Assembly (NCBI GenBank): GCA_904066235.2
Contig: CAJFCV020000003.1
Span: forward strand, 2,976,001-3,040,000
Length of the DNA: 64,000 nucleotides
Source: Bursaphelenchus xylophilus
Taxonomy: Eukaryota > Nematoda > Chromadorea > Rhabditida > Aphelenchoididae
Direction of reading: 5' to 3'
Every line of letters begins with the position of its first letter. The first letter of the stretch is position 1. This document shows positions 51,001 to 60,378 of this stretch, piece after piece. The notes under the pieces were generated by a model. It was given only the letters and a program-made list of their open reading frames with translations. It did not search any database and was not told the DNA's origin. Position numbers and translations under genes: made by a program.

Positions 51001-51886
51001 TATCCGCAGATCGCGGGTCGGGTTTCGCACGGGTTCCGTGTGCGGCCCGACATTTGTGCAACGGACACGTCGACAAATCCAAGCCACTTTCATGGAAAGT
51101 TTTACACCGACTCGTTGGTTCATGATGTGAATGCGTTGAGTTTACTGTCGTCGGTGGTTGGCTGGGACAAGATTTGTCTGGGCACGGATTATCCATTTCC
51201 ATTGGGTGAATTGGAGCCCGGCAGGATTGTGAGAGAAATTGATGATGAAAAAAAGGTAAATCAATTTGAATATCGGTCTGTCGGGAAAATAGTGAGAACT
51301 CTGTCGCGTCGAAATCGCATCGAAAATGAATTGTGTCGCAACAAAATCAAAATTTTTTTTTTACACTTCAGCGAAGCGATTGACCAAGCGACATTGCGCT
51401 CATTATTTTCCCGACAGACTGGTGATACGAGAAATTCCAATCAAATCAGTGGTATAGACTATAAAACAATAGTATTTTAAGACTATGACGAGCCATTGTT
51501 TGTTAAAAATAGCCAGCCATCAACTGTTTTGTTTGTCTTGTCACGCAGTCATTTGAATTTTTTTTGACTAGTATTTGAACTGATCTTATGGGTTGAGAGG
51601 TTTACGCCCTCTGGATTACGAAGAATTGACTTGTTTGTGAGCTGATTCTGCAAAGAAACTCAGAAAATTTTTTATGGTATTTTAGCAGTGTAGTGTCTAC
51701 AGACACAAAATTCAAAATGGGAAAAAAATAAGATTGATTTAAAATACGATTGGGTTAATTTTGTCATCTTTTTACATATATGTGTAATTGCAAAAAAATT
51801 TAATTTTTCAGAACAAGGTTCTCTGGTCGAACCCAATTGAAATGCTCAATTTGAAAGAGGAAAATTTGTACTCGAAGACATTCTAA
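33006..51886 (+). CDS. ACMSD: 2-amino-3-carboxymuconate-6-semialdehyde decarboxylase
   Basis: Seven exons, 33006-33018, 33065-33132, 33173-33370, 33604-33735, 49222-49423, 50897-51255 and 51812-51886, join in phase to 348 residues (human 336). Zinc ligands are all present: H14 and H16 in [10 protein letters not shown]184 in CIFVHPWD, and D302 in [15 protein letters not shown]. The catalytic-region histidine of FAHGGGAYP is H235. Other family signatures are [32 protein letters not shown] and FYTDSLVHD. The enzyme is a cytosolic metal-dependent amidohydrolase-fold decarboxylase that diverts the tryptophan/kynurenine pathway from quinolinate (NAD precursor) to aminomuconate and picolinate. The 13-base first exon is the least certain piece, but it supplies the only in-frame ATG and an in-phase GT donor. 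Intron 4 is 15,486 bp and contains an antisense channel gene. AATAAA follows at 51,932. Confidence 0.93.
35175..40120 (-). CDS. Cys-loop ligand-gated anion channel subunit
   Basis: Eight exons, 40120-39939, 39401-39119, 38994-38790, 37737-37635, 37566-37337, 36493-36422, 36358-36037 and 35598-35175, join in phase to 606 residues. A hydrophobic signal segment ([19 protein letters not shown]) lies at residues about 41-59. The extracellular domain has [16 protein letters not shown] and [16 protein letters not shown]. The Cys-loop is C236-C250 (13 residues between) around RFPFDN. M1 is [18 protein letters not shown]2 follows PAR (347-349) and reads [20 protein letters not shown]3 is [22 protein letters not shown], and M4 is [18 protein letters not shown] at the C terminus. 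The PAR motif before M2 predicts anion selectivity. The [20 protein letters not shown] segment is of the nematode amine/acetylcholine-gated chloride channel type (MOD-1, LGC and ACC relatives). The ligand cannot be read from sequence. It lies wholly inside an ACMSD intron, antisense. The start codon is uncertain because the frame is open upstream. Confidence 0.92.
35634..35881. mobile_element. Palindromic MITE, CAGTGGCGGACCTGATC family, copy 1
   Basis: A 248 bp near-perfect hairpin. AGTGGCGGACCTGATCCAGT and CATCCGGGAAGTATCAAAAA at the left are inverted at the right (TTGATGCTTCCCGGATGC, GATCGGGTCCGTGACTG). TA follows the right end. It lies in the last intron of the channel gene, only 36 bases upstream of the final exon's acceptor. 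Confidence 0.9.
36695..36785. repeat. Fold-back repeat, GAGGAGAGACGGTCAGA family, second palindrome
   Basis: GTGAGGAGAGGTGGTCAGAG at the left pairs with CTCTGACCGTCTCTCCTCAT at the right; the loop is about 30 bases. It lies in a channel-gene intron. Confidence 0.6.
40999..41450 (-). other. Possible 5' untranslated exon of the channel gene
   Basis: On the minus strand a clear donor AATGTG|GTAAGTTC ends at 40,999. The preceding sequence has a short open frame starting ATGGACCG and stopping before the donor. It lies about 0.9 kb upstream of the first coding exon of the channel and could be spliced to the acceptor GCACGCCTCAG near 40,137. This is inference from one good donor and position. Confidence 0.25.
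43010..43294 (-). CDS. Unassigned hydrophobic reading frame (possible exon)
   Basis: A minus-strand frame open through at least 84 codons and ending in TAA at 43,010. It encodes two hydrophobic stretches, around [18 protein letters not shown] and [20 protein letters not shown], ending CIGWRVQ. It has no good acceptor or ATG and no adjoining exon that I can connect. It might be a membrane-protein exon or a chance frame inside the ACMSD intron. The plus strand shows ATGTCATCCC and a donor-like CACGA|GTAAGT in the same place, so orientation is not settled. Confidence 0.2.
   Translation of the reverse strand, partial: YPLFSPNTSFLGFPENLLPVLYTYMALFAHFLLFSTQLYTYSVHENFASKPGIRFRVFLVFIFGGLDIPFHFFISYLLVEIAEQGMTCIGWRVQ
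44746..44946. mobile_element. Fold-back repeat, CGCAAAGTCGCTGGAG family, copy 2
   Basis: CGCAAAGTCGCTGGAGCGAT at the left and ACTCCAGCGACTTTACAAAC at the right are inverted; inner CGACATGCAATGTGCA and CACAGTGCGTGTTGCA also correspond. A half copy of the left arm lies just upstream at about 44,557-44,605. Confidence 0.65.
45290..45930. other. GC-rich island, possibly exonic, unassigned
   Basis: Compared with AT-rich surroundings this 640 bp block is GC-rich and is open on both strands for long stretches (about 141 codons plus, about 96-108 codons minus in overlapping frames). Minus-strand splice-like signals include TTTCCCCACAG before 45,910 and GTCAAG|GTACGC near 45,300. I cannot choose a frame or name a family. 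It may be a coding exon pair, a 5' exon of the antisense channel gene, or a regulatory island. Confidence 0.3.
46448..46625 (-). other. Possible unassigned exon
   Basis: The minus strand reads [19 protein letters not shown] followed by [14 protein letters not shown], up to a donor-like GCTGTG|GTAAAA at about 46,453. The composition resembles real exons, but an in-frame TGA lies near the candidate acceptor GGCTACAG, so I cannot build a model. No family recognised. Confidence 0.2.
47800..48010. other. GC-rich island 2, possibly exonic, unassigned
   Basis: The plus strand is open for 104 codons from 47,801. The minus strand in one frame reads a hydrophobic [17 protein letters not shown] and then [20 protein letters not shown]. 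The block resembles the island at 45.3-45.9 kb in composition. Not enough to assign strand or function. Confidence 0.2.
48829..48926. mobile_element. MITE, CAGTGGCGGACCTGATC family, half copy
   Basis: TA then CAGTGATTGACCTGATGCAG, GGGAAGCATCAAAAATGTGG and TGCTTCCCAATCCAAG, matching the left arm of the family. The right arm is missing, so it is truncated. It lies in ACMSD intron 4. Confidence 0.8.
49890..50066. mobile_element. Mariner-like MITE (177 bp) in ACMSD intron 5
   Basis: Left TAAGGTGACCCAAAAAAATG and right CATTTTTTGGGCCACCCTG are inverted repeats of about 24 bp with a few mismatches. TA dinucleotides flank both ends (49,888-49,889 and 50,067-50,068). The GGTGNCCCAAAAAAATG ends resemble those of the larger relic at 26,454 but are not identical, suggesting related families. 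Confidence 0.8.
51274..51421. mobile_element. Palindromic MITE, CTGTCGGGAAAATA family, copy 2
   Basis: CGGTCTGTCGGGAAAATAGT at the left is the inverse of ATTATTTTCCCGACAGACTG at the right; the inner TCTGTCGCGTCG and GCGACATTGCGC arms match copy 1 at 21,455. It lies in ACMSD intron 6. Confidence 0.8.
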
Positions 51887-52408
51887 CAACCACATACCAA
51901 CATAATCTTCATTCTGACAATGAAATTATTAAATAAATAAATACAGCTTTCACTTTGCAGTATTTTACACCTCTTTACCACCTTCAAATCGAAAGGCATG
52001 CCAAAAAATTTTTTATTTACTCATAACACCTGATGAGTCGATGTTTTTGGAAATGGCGGCCAAACCAGCTGGTCCTGGGCAAATAGGACCAGGTGAAGGT
52101 CAAACAAAAATAGGTTATATAATACGGCTGGTCAATAAATAATCGGAATATTTACTTATAAAATAGGTGCTTTCAGACCGTTGTGCATAACAACGCAGTT
52201 TGCCAGATTGTGATGAAAACTGGTGCTAATTACCATCTAAGCCAATGCGAAATTTTCAGCGCATGCTAGTCAAAAGCGAACTAGATACCTGCGAAAAAAG
52301 TAGACACTCTTTGATCGTCGGAAATATCGTTTAATTTAATATATGTAATATCTTGGCGTTGCTCTGCATGATTCAAGCCCATATTTTCGTAGATTGAAAT
52401 GTGGCCTA

Positions 52409-52659
52409 CAGTGGCGGACTTGATCTATTGGCAAAAAACATACCGTTTTGCATCCGGGAAGTATCAAAAATGCAGCAAAATACCTCCCTCTGCAAGTGAA
52501 AAACTCCGATTTCAAAAACGCGCCCTCTGTTTTGTGAGGGAAAGGGCGCGCATTTCAAAACGGAGTATTTTAGTTGTGTAGGGAGGTATTTTGCCACATT
52601 TTTGATACTTCCCGGATGCCAGAATAATACGTTTTTTGCCATTAGATCAGGTCCCACAG
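52409..52659. mobile_element. Palindromic MITE, CAGTGGCGGACCTGATC family, full copy
   Basis: A 251 bp hairpin with TA on both sides (52,407-52,408 and 52,660-52,661). Arms CAGTGGCGGACTTGATC and GATCAGGTCCCACAG, with GCATCCGGGAAGTATCAAAA inverted at the right. Both ends are intact. Confidence 0.92.
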
Positions 52660-52808
52660 TAGCTAGCGCAAGCATGCAAAAATTGACAACATTCTAAACT
52701 GGGGGTACCTATGATAAAACGTTTGCAGGCCATACTCCTCATTCCTCAACGAAGTCGACCGCAACAGTGCAACCCTTTGCTCATCCGCCCTGCGGCCATT
52801 CGAGCTGT

Positions 52809-52948
52809 TTATTTACTCACCCACGACTGATCCGTGTCGTGTTCGTCGTACTTTTGCAAAACCACTTCGTTTTCCCCAACCAGCAGGCCCTCGTTATATT
52901 TGCGTACCGCAGCGTTCTTGCCGAGCCTATATTTCCAGCTTTGTTGAC
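52809..52948 (-). CDS. Orphan exon candidate, unknown protein
   Basis: On the minus strand GACCTCAG is a good acceptor ending at 52,949. The following 46 codons are strongly coding in character (SWKYRLGKNAAVRKYNEG, then VVLQKYDEHDTDQSW) and reach GTG AGT AAA TAA at 52,809, so the exon may end in that stop or splice at TGG|GTGAGT. Upstream (53,000-53,180) is GC-rich and has a frame with CPHCSKRMLSSLSLHQGR, which might be an earlier exon, but no clean donor joins them. I do not recognise the family. Confidence 0.4.
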
Positions 52949-53977
52949 CTGAGGTCATTAAGTGAGGAGTGCTGGTCACGACCATCGCGATTCACGCCCT
53001 CCACTCGGCCTTGATGAAGTGAAAGTGACGAGAGCATGCGCTTAGAACAATGGGGACAATGGGAGGAGTTTTTTGTTTGCCCAACACCGTCCCCCGCTCC
53101 GCGAAAAAAGTGACCCACAGGCGGTGGGGAGCCGCGAGGAGCGCGGAGCTGGGCGTTCTGAATCCTGCAGGGGGCTGACTCTACGACAAGTTGGGGAGGT
53201 GCTAGAGTCGCGAGGTCAGGAGGTCGATTTGGGATTTTAGAGGATGGTGGTGTAGTTTTGGACGGACTACATCGTAAGATGGGGTTTTTTTTCTTGATGA
53301 TTCTAGACTATTTTTTTGATCACCTTAGGGGTTGCGAATACTAGAAAATTGAAATTTCAAAAAAAGTGTCTTAACGATTCTTCAGGGCTATTCGTATAGC
53401 CCATTGTAGCGTCAGTCTCGGAACACCACGCAAATGCCCCCTTTTTATATTGGAGCTACCAATTAAGATGTAGTACTAGTCAAATTTGATATTGTAAGGC
53501 TTGTCAGGATACCAGGATTTAATTTAGCTTAAAAACAAGCTTCTGATTTGGTAAAAACTTGGTCAAAAAAGGGGCATTTACGTGGCGATGCGAGAAAAGT
53601 TCATAGGATTTTTTCACCATTACAAACCGAAATTAGGCAGCTAATTTTTACATATTATGAATCATAAAACGTTTGCGATCTTTTTGATATATGTCTGGAC
53701 CTGTAACTCCATACCCCTTAGAAGTACTTTCCTTGTAAAGATTTAAACATAATTTTACAGCAAATGAAAAACGGTTAAGTTTCAAAGTAAAGGTCATTTG
53801 AATCCGAAATGGCACATAGAGAATTTTGGCGTTATGTAATCAAAATTTCCGAAGTTTCCTGCGATCCTACTAGCCTTAAACTTGTTACTTCTACTTTTAG
53901 AGACTTTGTTTCTCCGCTTGGCAACCTGATATCTTCAAGAATTCGCTCATCCTCCCAAATATCCGCCAAGTCACAAA

Positions 53978-56900
53978 ATGCCCGCTACTTCGCCGCCCAA
54001 ACTGAAACTCCTCACAATCCTCCTCATCGCATCTCTCGTCCAGTCGGCAGCCGCTGAGATTATCAGCCGGGAACTGCTGTTCGACGACCCCAAATACTCG
54101 CAGGTCACATTGTCGCCGGACGGCGAGGATGTCGCCTTCTTGGCGCCCAACGAATACGGAATTAGCAATGTTTTCGTGCGCTGCATCACTTGTAAGGTCA
54201 CAAAAGCCGTCACCTTCGAAATGAAGAAGCATATCACGGGTGAGTTTCAATCTTTTTGTTTGCAGTACAAATTAGAGTAATACTATAATAGAATCGCGTA
54301 GGAGAGGTAAACAAAAGGAGTTTCCATGGGGGTTTTTGTTTTTCCGGTGCTTTTTCTACGAAGAATTTTTGTGAAAAAGGCGAGGACAAATAAATTGGTC
54401 AACGAGTATTGTTTTCGCCACAGCAACTGAGGGGATGTTGTTGATTTTGATGGGAAATTTTGCAGGAAGCAAAAATAAAATAAATAAAAAAGGAAGTACT
54501 CGGCGGGCGGCCCTCGGATTTTGGTGAAACTTGGAAAAAATGTATGATAGCTTACAAGGGAAGTACCCCATAAGACGCTCAGACTTTGATGAAACCTGGT
54601 ATAAATTTAGAATAATTTTTTCTAAAATATATACAAGAATCCTAGCTCGCGCTTTGCAGAAACAGCCGAGATTTTTAGATCGAAAGTTGACGAAAACTTG
54701 ACACCTTTTGCCGAATTTCGGCACGAAAAGTTTCATACCCATTTCTACCATAGAGAGTAATGTTTCCACAAAAAAATCAATTTTTTCCGCACGAAACTAG
54801 CAAAGTTATGATAAAAAAAGTGTTTTTCTCTCTGACCGCTCTCCGCGTTTAGCGTACTCTCTCTGCGGCAAAGATCGTTCAATATCTCGGTGGCGCTTGC
54901 AAAGCGCGAGCAAATACTTTCAGGAATTGATACTTGCTTCATGACCCATGAGTGTGCAAAATGTAAAGAAAATCTGAGCGTCGCACTTGGGGTACTTCCA
55001 TTCCTAGAATTTTCAAAAACTTGTGAGATTTTTATTAGCTCAAGCTTTGATGAAATCATCGAAAACTTTGGGACAAAGGTTGCCAGAAATTTGGCAACTT
55101 TTTCGAGTTTTAGCTTAAAAATACCAGGGTGTTTAAAGATAAGAAGCATAATGTCTTTCCTAGAAACATTGTACATCTCATTTCTATCAGACATACACAG
55201 GTATTTTTGAAGCCCAAAGCCGTAAAAATAATCGAATTTCTGGCAACTTTCCATCTGAAAATCTCAATGTTTTCTGTAAGCTCAAAATCCCTAGTGCATC
55301 TCAATAAATTCTGGACTAAAATTGTCTCAAGTTTCATCAAAAAGAAAGCGTTAAAACTGCAGCATCCGCAAGAAAATATCTTTTCTTATAAAACAGTATT
55401 TCTCTTTTTACTCAAAGCTCCCAACTTGCAGGTTATCACTGGACCGGAGTCAAGAACATCATTCTCTATACTCAAGACAACGACGGCGATGAGAACCTGA
55501 AACTCTACAAGATTAACGTCACCGAGTCGACTCCCTACACCCCGGTGCACACGATCTCAGACCGCGCCGGCGTTAAGGCCATCATAATCGACAATAATTT
55601 GAAAGGAGATCGGGTTTTGGTCGGGTTGAACGATGAAAACCCGGCTTTCCATAACATTTACGAGCTCAACTTGATCTCAAACGAAATGCGAATGGTCTTT
55701 CACAATGAAAGATTCCCGGCTAAGATCACAATCGACAACGACATGCGTATCCGATATGTAATGGAAGAGGCGGACGATGGCTCCGTCGTCTACTACAGGC
55801 CCTCGGAAAGGGCGGATCTCAACAAACTGACCAGCGACAACGACGATTGGGTCAGCTACTTGACTGTGAAGTCGGAGGATCGACCGTTGACCATGTAGGC
55901 GCGCTTTTAAAAATACATATATTAGGGTGAACCAAATAAAATTTCCGATTTTTTATTAAAAATTTAAACATAATCTTAGAACAAATGAAAACCAGTTAAG
56001 TTTCAAAGTAAAGGCCATTTGGATCTATGAATCTATAAAAATCTATTTCGTAAAAAAAATGGGATAAAAAGATATAAAAGATCGGAAAACAATTTTGGTT
56101 CACCCTAATGGAATTTAGGAGCTTTATTATTATTATCGTAATATAAGGGAAGCCTCTATTATACAGGGAGTTTCAAGAATTTTGGAACATTTTTGAAAAA
56201 GGCCCTAATTGTCTCCGCCGAGAAATGGGCTCTCCGCCTACGAAAAAAAAATATTTTTTGGTGATTCTAAAAACGCACGACGTCAATTTTTAGAAGCAAA
56301 AAGAAATTGGTTGATAGCTGCAAAGAACACAAAGATATTAGCAAATTATTTGTTCCAAATTTCTTGAAAAACCCTGTAGAATAGCCACCTTCACATTTTG
56401 CTCCAATCACTAACCCTCACTCTTTCAGGCCAATCGCCTTTTCCAAGGACAACAAAAAAGCGTATTGGTTGACAGCCGATGACACCGACATGGGTCAACT
56501 CACCGTGCACGACTTTGGCTATCCGGAAAAGGCTGAAGTTCTCTACAAAGCGGTTAGAACCCAAATTTTCGGTGTCATTTTCCACCCGGAAGATCGTACC
56601 GTGCTCGCGGTGACGGAATACTATCACAAGCCCGAATTCTACGTTGCCAACACTTCAATCTTGGAAGACATTCAGCATCTAGTCAATCTGAGGCCGCAGG
56701 CAACGCCTATGATCGAAAGTACTAGCAATGGTAGGGAAATGACAAGTTTTTATATTGCACTAAACATCAAGTGAAAAAATAAAAAAAAAAACCCTAATTT
56801 TAGACTTCAACACATGGCTGGTGACTTACACGTCCGACATCAAGCCATTCGAATTCTTCTTGTACAGACGCGACGCCAAAAAGGCTGAATATTTGTTCAG

Positions 56901-59144
56901 TACCAGACCTGAACTGCAAGGAAAACAACTGAACCGACAAGTTGGATTCGATTACAAGGCGAGGGATGGTCTCAAAATTCAAGCCTATCTGAGCTTGCCC
57001 CCTCAGGTAAGTGGAAAGATACATGCTTACTTAATTTCCCCAAATTTTAGGCCCAACTGTTGCGCGAAGACCAAGTGCATGGAGAGAATATTGAGCTCGC
57101 CAAGATGGGAATGCTGCCAGTACAGCCTCAAAAACTCATCTTATTCGTGCATGGAGGGCCCAAAGCCAGAGATTTCTATGGCTTCAACGCCTTCAATGCT
57201 TGGTTGACGAACAGAGGATACGCTATTATGCAGGTAAAAAAAGGGTTTTATTTATTTTTTGGAAACATTACAGTGAGAGAACTGATTCAGTGACAAAAAA
57301 CGTACTATTTTGCATCCGGGAAGTATCAAAAATGTGGCAAAATGCTTCCCTCTCAAAAGGAAAAAACTTCGTTTTGAAAGCCGCACCCGATCTTTTTGTG
57401 AGGGCACCCTTCAAAACGAAGTTTTTTCAGTTGGAGTGGGAGACATTTTGCCACATTTTTTGATACTTTCCTGATGTATATTTCAAGCCAAAAATTTTGC
57501 TGGAAGCCTCGGAAATCGATTGGAAGGGATAGTTTTAGCAGCACAAGAGGTCCATTGAAAAAAAGCGGTCTGCAAAAAACGATTTCGAAGCATCTCAGCA
57601 AGATTTTTGGCTATAAAAATTAACCCTTGGCCAAAACGAGCTAACAGGTGAGAGTTTTTAATTTTTGAAGCCACTAATTATCCCCAGAAACGACAAAATA
57701 CGCGATTATGCATCAAATTTTTGATAAAACCCCGGATTTTTCTTCCTATAAGACGTCCTTTCACAATTTAAATGACCATTTCAAATTTTAGGTCAACTTC
57801 AGAGGCAGTGTTGGCTTCGGCAAACGCTTGGCCAACGCCGGCAACGGGGAATGGGGCCGCAAAATGCACTATGATCTCCTGGACGCCGCCGAATTCGCCG
57901 TCCAAAAAGGCATCGCCAAACGCGAAGAGATCGCGATTGTGGGCGCCTCCTACGGCGGCTATGCCACACTGGTCGGGATGACATTCACTCCGGATGTGTT
58001 TGCCTGCGGCGTTGACATTGTTGGGCCTAGCAATTTGATCACACTGCTAGAGACCATTCCCCCGTATTGGGTTGGATTTTACAATGACATGATTACAATG
58101 CTGGGAGCTGACAAGAATACAGAAGAAGGTAAGGGACTAGAGAGCGAAATCCTTTGGGAAAAACATTCTTTCTTTGAGAGCAACCCATTCTTTTGGATTT
58201 GTGGAAATTCTAAAAAATCTGTCGTCAAGATAGATTTTTTAATAGTTTTACAATTACGCAACAAAATAAAAAAGTTGAGGAAAAGTGAAAGTACAGTGGC
58301 TGACCCGATCCAGTGGCAAAACACGTACCGTTTTGCTTCTGGGAAGCATCAAAAATGTGGCAAAATGCTTCCCTCTCCAAGTGAAAAAACTCCGTTTTGA
58401 ACGGCGCTTTTGAAATCGGAGTTTTTTTTCACTTGGAGGTGGAAGCATTTTGCCACATTTTTGATACTTCCCGGATGCAAAATGATACGTTTTTTGCCCC
58501 TAGATCAGGTATCCACTGTACACAGCATCCCTTGTTTTGCAATTAATACAAAGTCATGTCTTCAGGCCGAGCCTCCCTAAAGAGCCGATCTCCTCTTTAC
58601 TTTGCGAAACAAGTGAAGAACCCATTGATGATCATTCACGGCTCGAATGACCCTCGTGTAAAACAATCCGAATCGGATCAATTTGTCGATGAGCTCAAAA
58701 AGAACAACATCCCAGTCACCTATGTTGTCTACCCGGACGAAGGGCATGGCCCAAGAAAGCCGCGAAACGTCTTGGCGATGGCCGGATTTATCGAGGAATT
58801 CTTGTCGGACTGCCTGCATGGCGATGTCGAGCACTTTGTTCACGGACAATACAACTCGACAGCGATGGTAAGCGGCCTGTCTTGGCAGCTACAACTTATG
58901 CCTAGTTATTTTAGAGAGAAATTTATATTATCCATGGTTCAGATCTCTAAAATTTAGATTTTCCTCAATTTCTCGCTGTTTCTAAAAAAAATACCCTATA
59001 AAATACGACTTTCAGGTACTAGCCGACATCAAAAAGCCCTCATTCCATCGGAATCTGCACACGACACTAGGCGACGGCCAACGAGTGGGTCCCGCAGAGA
59101 CCCAATGGCCAGGCTTGTCGCGGCCAACTGGACGATGGTTGTAA
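53978..59144 (+). CDS. dpf-6: Secreted S9 prolyl-oligopeptidase-family serine peptidase (DPF-6 type)
   Basis: Eight exons, 53978-54239, 55432-55894, 56429-56730, 56804-57006, 57051-57233, 57792-58128, 58566-58867 and 59016-59144, join in phase to 726 residues. That is close to the roughly 740 of the Caenorhabditis dipeptidyl peptidase family member 6. Residues 8-25 form a signal peptide (LKLLTILLIASLVQSAAA), so the protein should enter the secretory pathway. An N-terminal propeller-like part (LSPDGEDVAFLAPNEYG, SKDNKKAYWL) precedes an alpha/beta hydrolase domain. The catalytic triad is intact: S524 in GASYGGY, D612 in HGSNDPRV and H644 in DEGHGP. LILFVHGGPKARDFYGFN and VNFRGSVGFGKRL flank the active site as in S9C-like enzymes. 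Predicted reaction: cleavage of short peptides; the exact specificity is not evident. Two introns carry copies of the same MITE family. AATAAA at 59,201 is a likely polyadenylation signal. Confidence 0.93.
57271..57476. mobile_element. MITE, CAGTGGCGGACCTGATC family, copy in peptidase intron 5
   Basis: TA then CAGTGAGAGAACTGATTCAG at the left; GCATCCGGGAAGTATCAAAA pairs with its inverse at the right. The outer right end after TTTCCTGATG is lost. Confidence 0.85.
58294..58518. mobile_element. Palindromic MITE, CAGTGGCGGACCTGATC family, copy in peptidase intron 6
   Basis: A 225 bp hairpin with TA on both sides (58,292-58,293 and 58,519-58,520). Arms CAGTGGCTGACCCGATCC and GATCAGGTATCCACTG. Shorter in the middle than the 52.4 kb copy. 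Confidence 0.92.
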
Positions 59145-59282
59145 CATATCTCTGTAAATTATTGCATATCTCACAAAACTCAGCTTTAAACAAAACGTGT
59201 AATAAATATCGAGTGTCCTCTTGACAATAGTTTTTTGCTTTTGCAAGACCCAAAAAAACTGGTAATTTCTTGAACGTGGTAT
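59145..59282. other. 3' region of the DPF-6-like gene
   Basis: AATAAA at 59,201-59,206, about 57 bases after the stop codon, is the likely polyadenylation signal. The foldback transposon begins some 85 bases beyond it. Confidence 0.6.
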
Positions 59283-59291
59283 GATTTTTCG

Positions 59292-60378
59292 GCGCTACGA
59301 CATTTCGGGTCAGGGACAACTCGGGTCGCGACAACTCGGGTCAACGACAACTCGGGTCAACGACACTTCGGGTCAACGACACCTCGGGTCAACGACTCAA
59401 GGTCAACGATACCGTTTAATATTTTTGCTTCGGGACTTGGAAAAAAGAATTTTTTGGTGAATTTAAAAAATTTTTCAAATGTTTTCGCTTCGGGACTTGG
59501 AAAAAAGGATTTTTTGTGAAATTTGAATAAAATTTGAAATGTTTTCGCTTCGGGACTTTTAACAAAAGGATTTTTTGTGAAAATTGAAAAAAATTTGAAA
59601 GGTTTTCGAGCTGACTGAGTATGAACTGACTGAATATGAAAACTGGGTTTCTGTTACCTTACTGCCTTTAGGGATTCTTTTTGAAAATTTTTCGACTTAT
59701 AGCACTTTTAGACGTTAATGGTGTTGTTTTGGTGCCTAGTACTGCTTAAAAAACACATTTTTAACACTTGGTACTAAATAGTACTACCTGGTACTATTTA
59801 GTACGAGGTGCAAATTTGGCCGTAAGGCGGTAATGGCGTTGGTTTGGTGCTTAGTAGAACCCAAAAACACGTTTTAACACTTGGTACTATATAGTACCAA
59901 CTGGTACTGTTTTGTGAGAAGTGAAAATTTGGTCATGAGGCAGTAATGGTGATGGTTTGGCGCTTAGTAGAGCCCAAAAACACGTGGTACTATATAGTAC
60001 CAGGTGGTATCATTGGTTTTAGACAAAATTTTAGTACTGCCGGCACCACAGTTAATATTCAGTCAGAAACCCTTTTTTTTACTTCCGATGCGAAAACATT
60101 TCAAAATTTTGTTGAATTTTCCAAAAAATCTTTTTTTCCCAGTCCCGAAGCGAAAACACTTCAAATTTTTTTCAAATTTCACAAAAAATCCTTTTTTTCC
60201 AAGTCCCGAAGCGAAAACATTTCAAAAATTTCTCAAATTCACCAAAAAATTCTTTTTTCACAGTCCCGAAGCGAAAATATTAAACGGTATCGTTGACCCG
60301 AAATGTCGTTGACCCGAAGTGTCGTTGACCCGAGTTGTCGCGACCCGAGTTGTCCCTGACCCGAAATGTCGGGACGCG
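59292..60378. mobile_element. Foldback transposon with 9 bp target duplication
   Basis: The 1,087 bp element has inverted arms of about 300 bp each. The left arm starts CGACATTTCGGGTCAGGGAC and continues with tandem units of the form TCAACGACANNTCGGG. The right arm is its inverse, ending CCTGACCCGAAATGTCGGG. Inside each arm three copies of a second unit (TTTTCGCTTCGGGACT followed by GGAAAAAA) repeat at about 60 bp. The centre (59,620-60,050) has no reading frame but contains small palindromes such as GGTACTATATAGTACC. A perfect direct repeat GATTTTTCG flanks both sides (59,283-59,291 and 60,379-60,387). A 9 bp duplication with long inverted repeats is typical of Mutator-like elements; that assignment is inference. 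Confidence 0.93.

Larger units (their letters stand above)
51887..53977. other. Intergenic region, ACMSD to DPF-6-like peptidase
   Basis: About 2.1 kb. Contains the ACMSD polyadenylation signal AATAAA at 51,932, a full MITE (52,409-52,659), one good minus-strand exon candidate (52,809-52,948) and a GC-rich stretch around 53,000-53,180. From 53,280 to 53,900 I see only AT-rich sequence and presumably the peptidase promoter. Confidence 0.5.
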
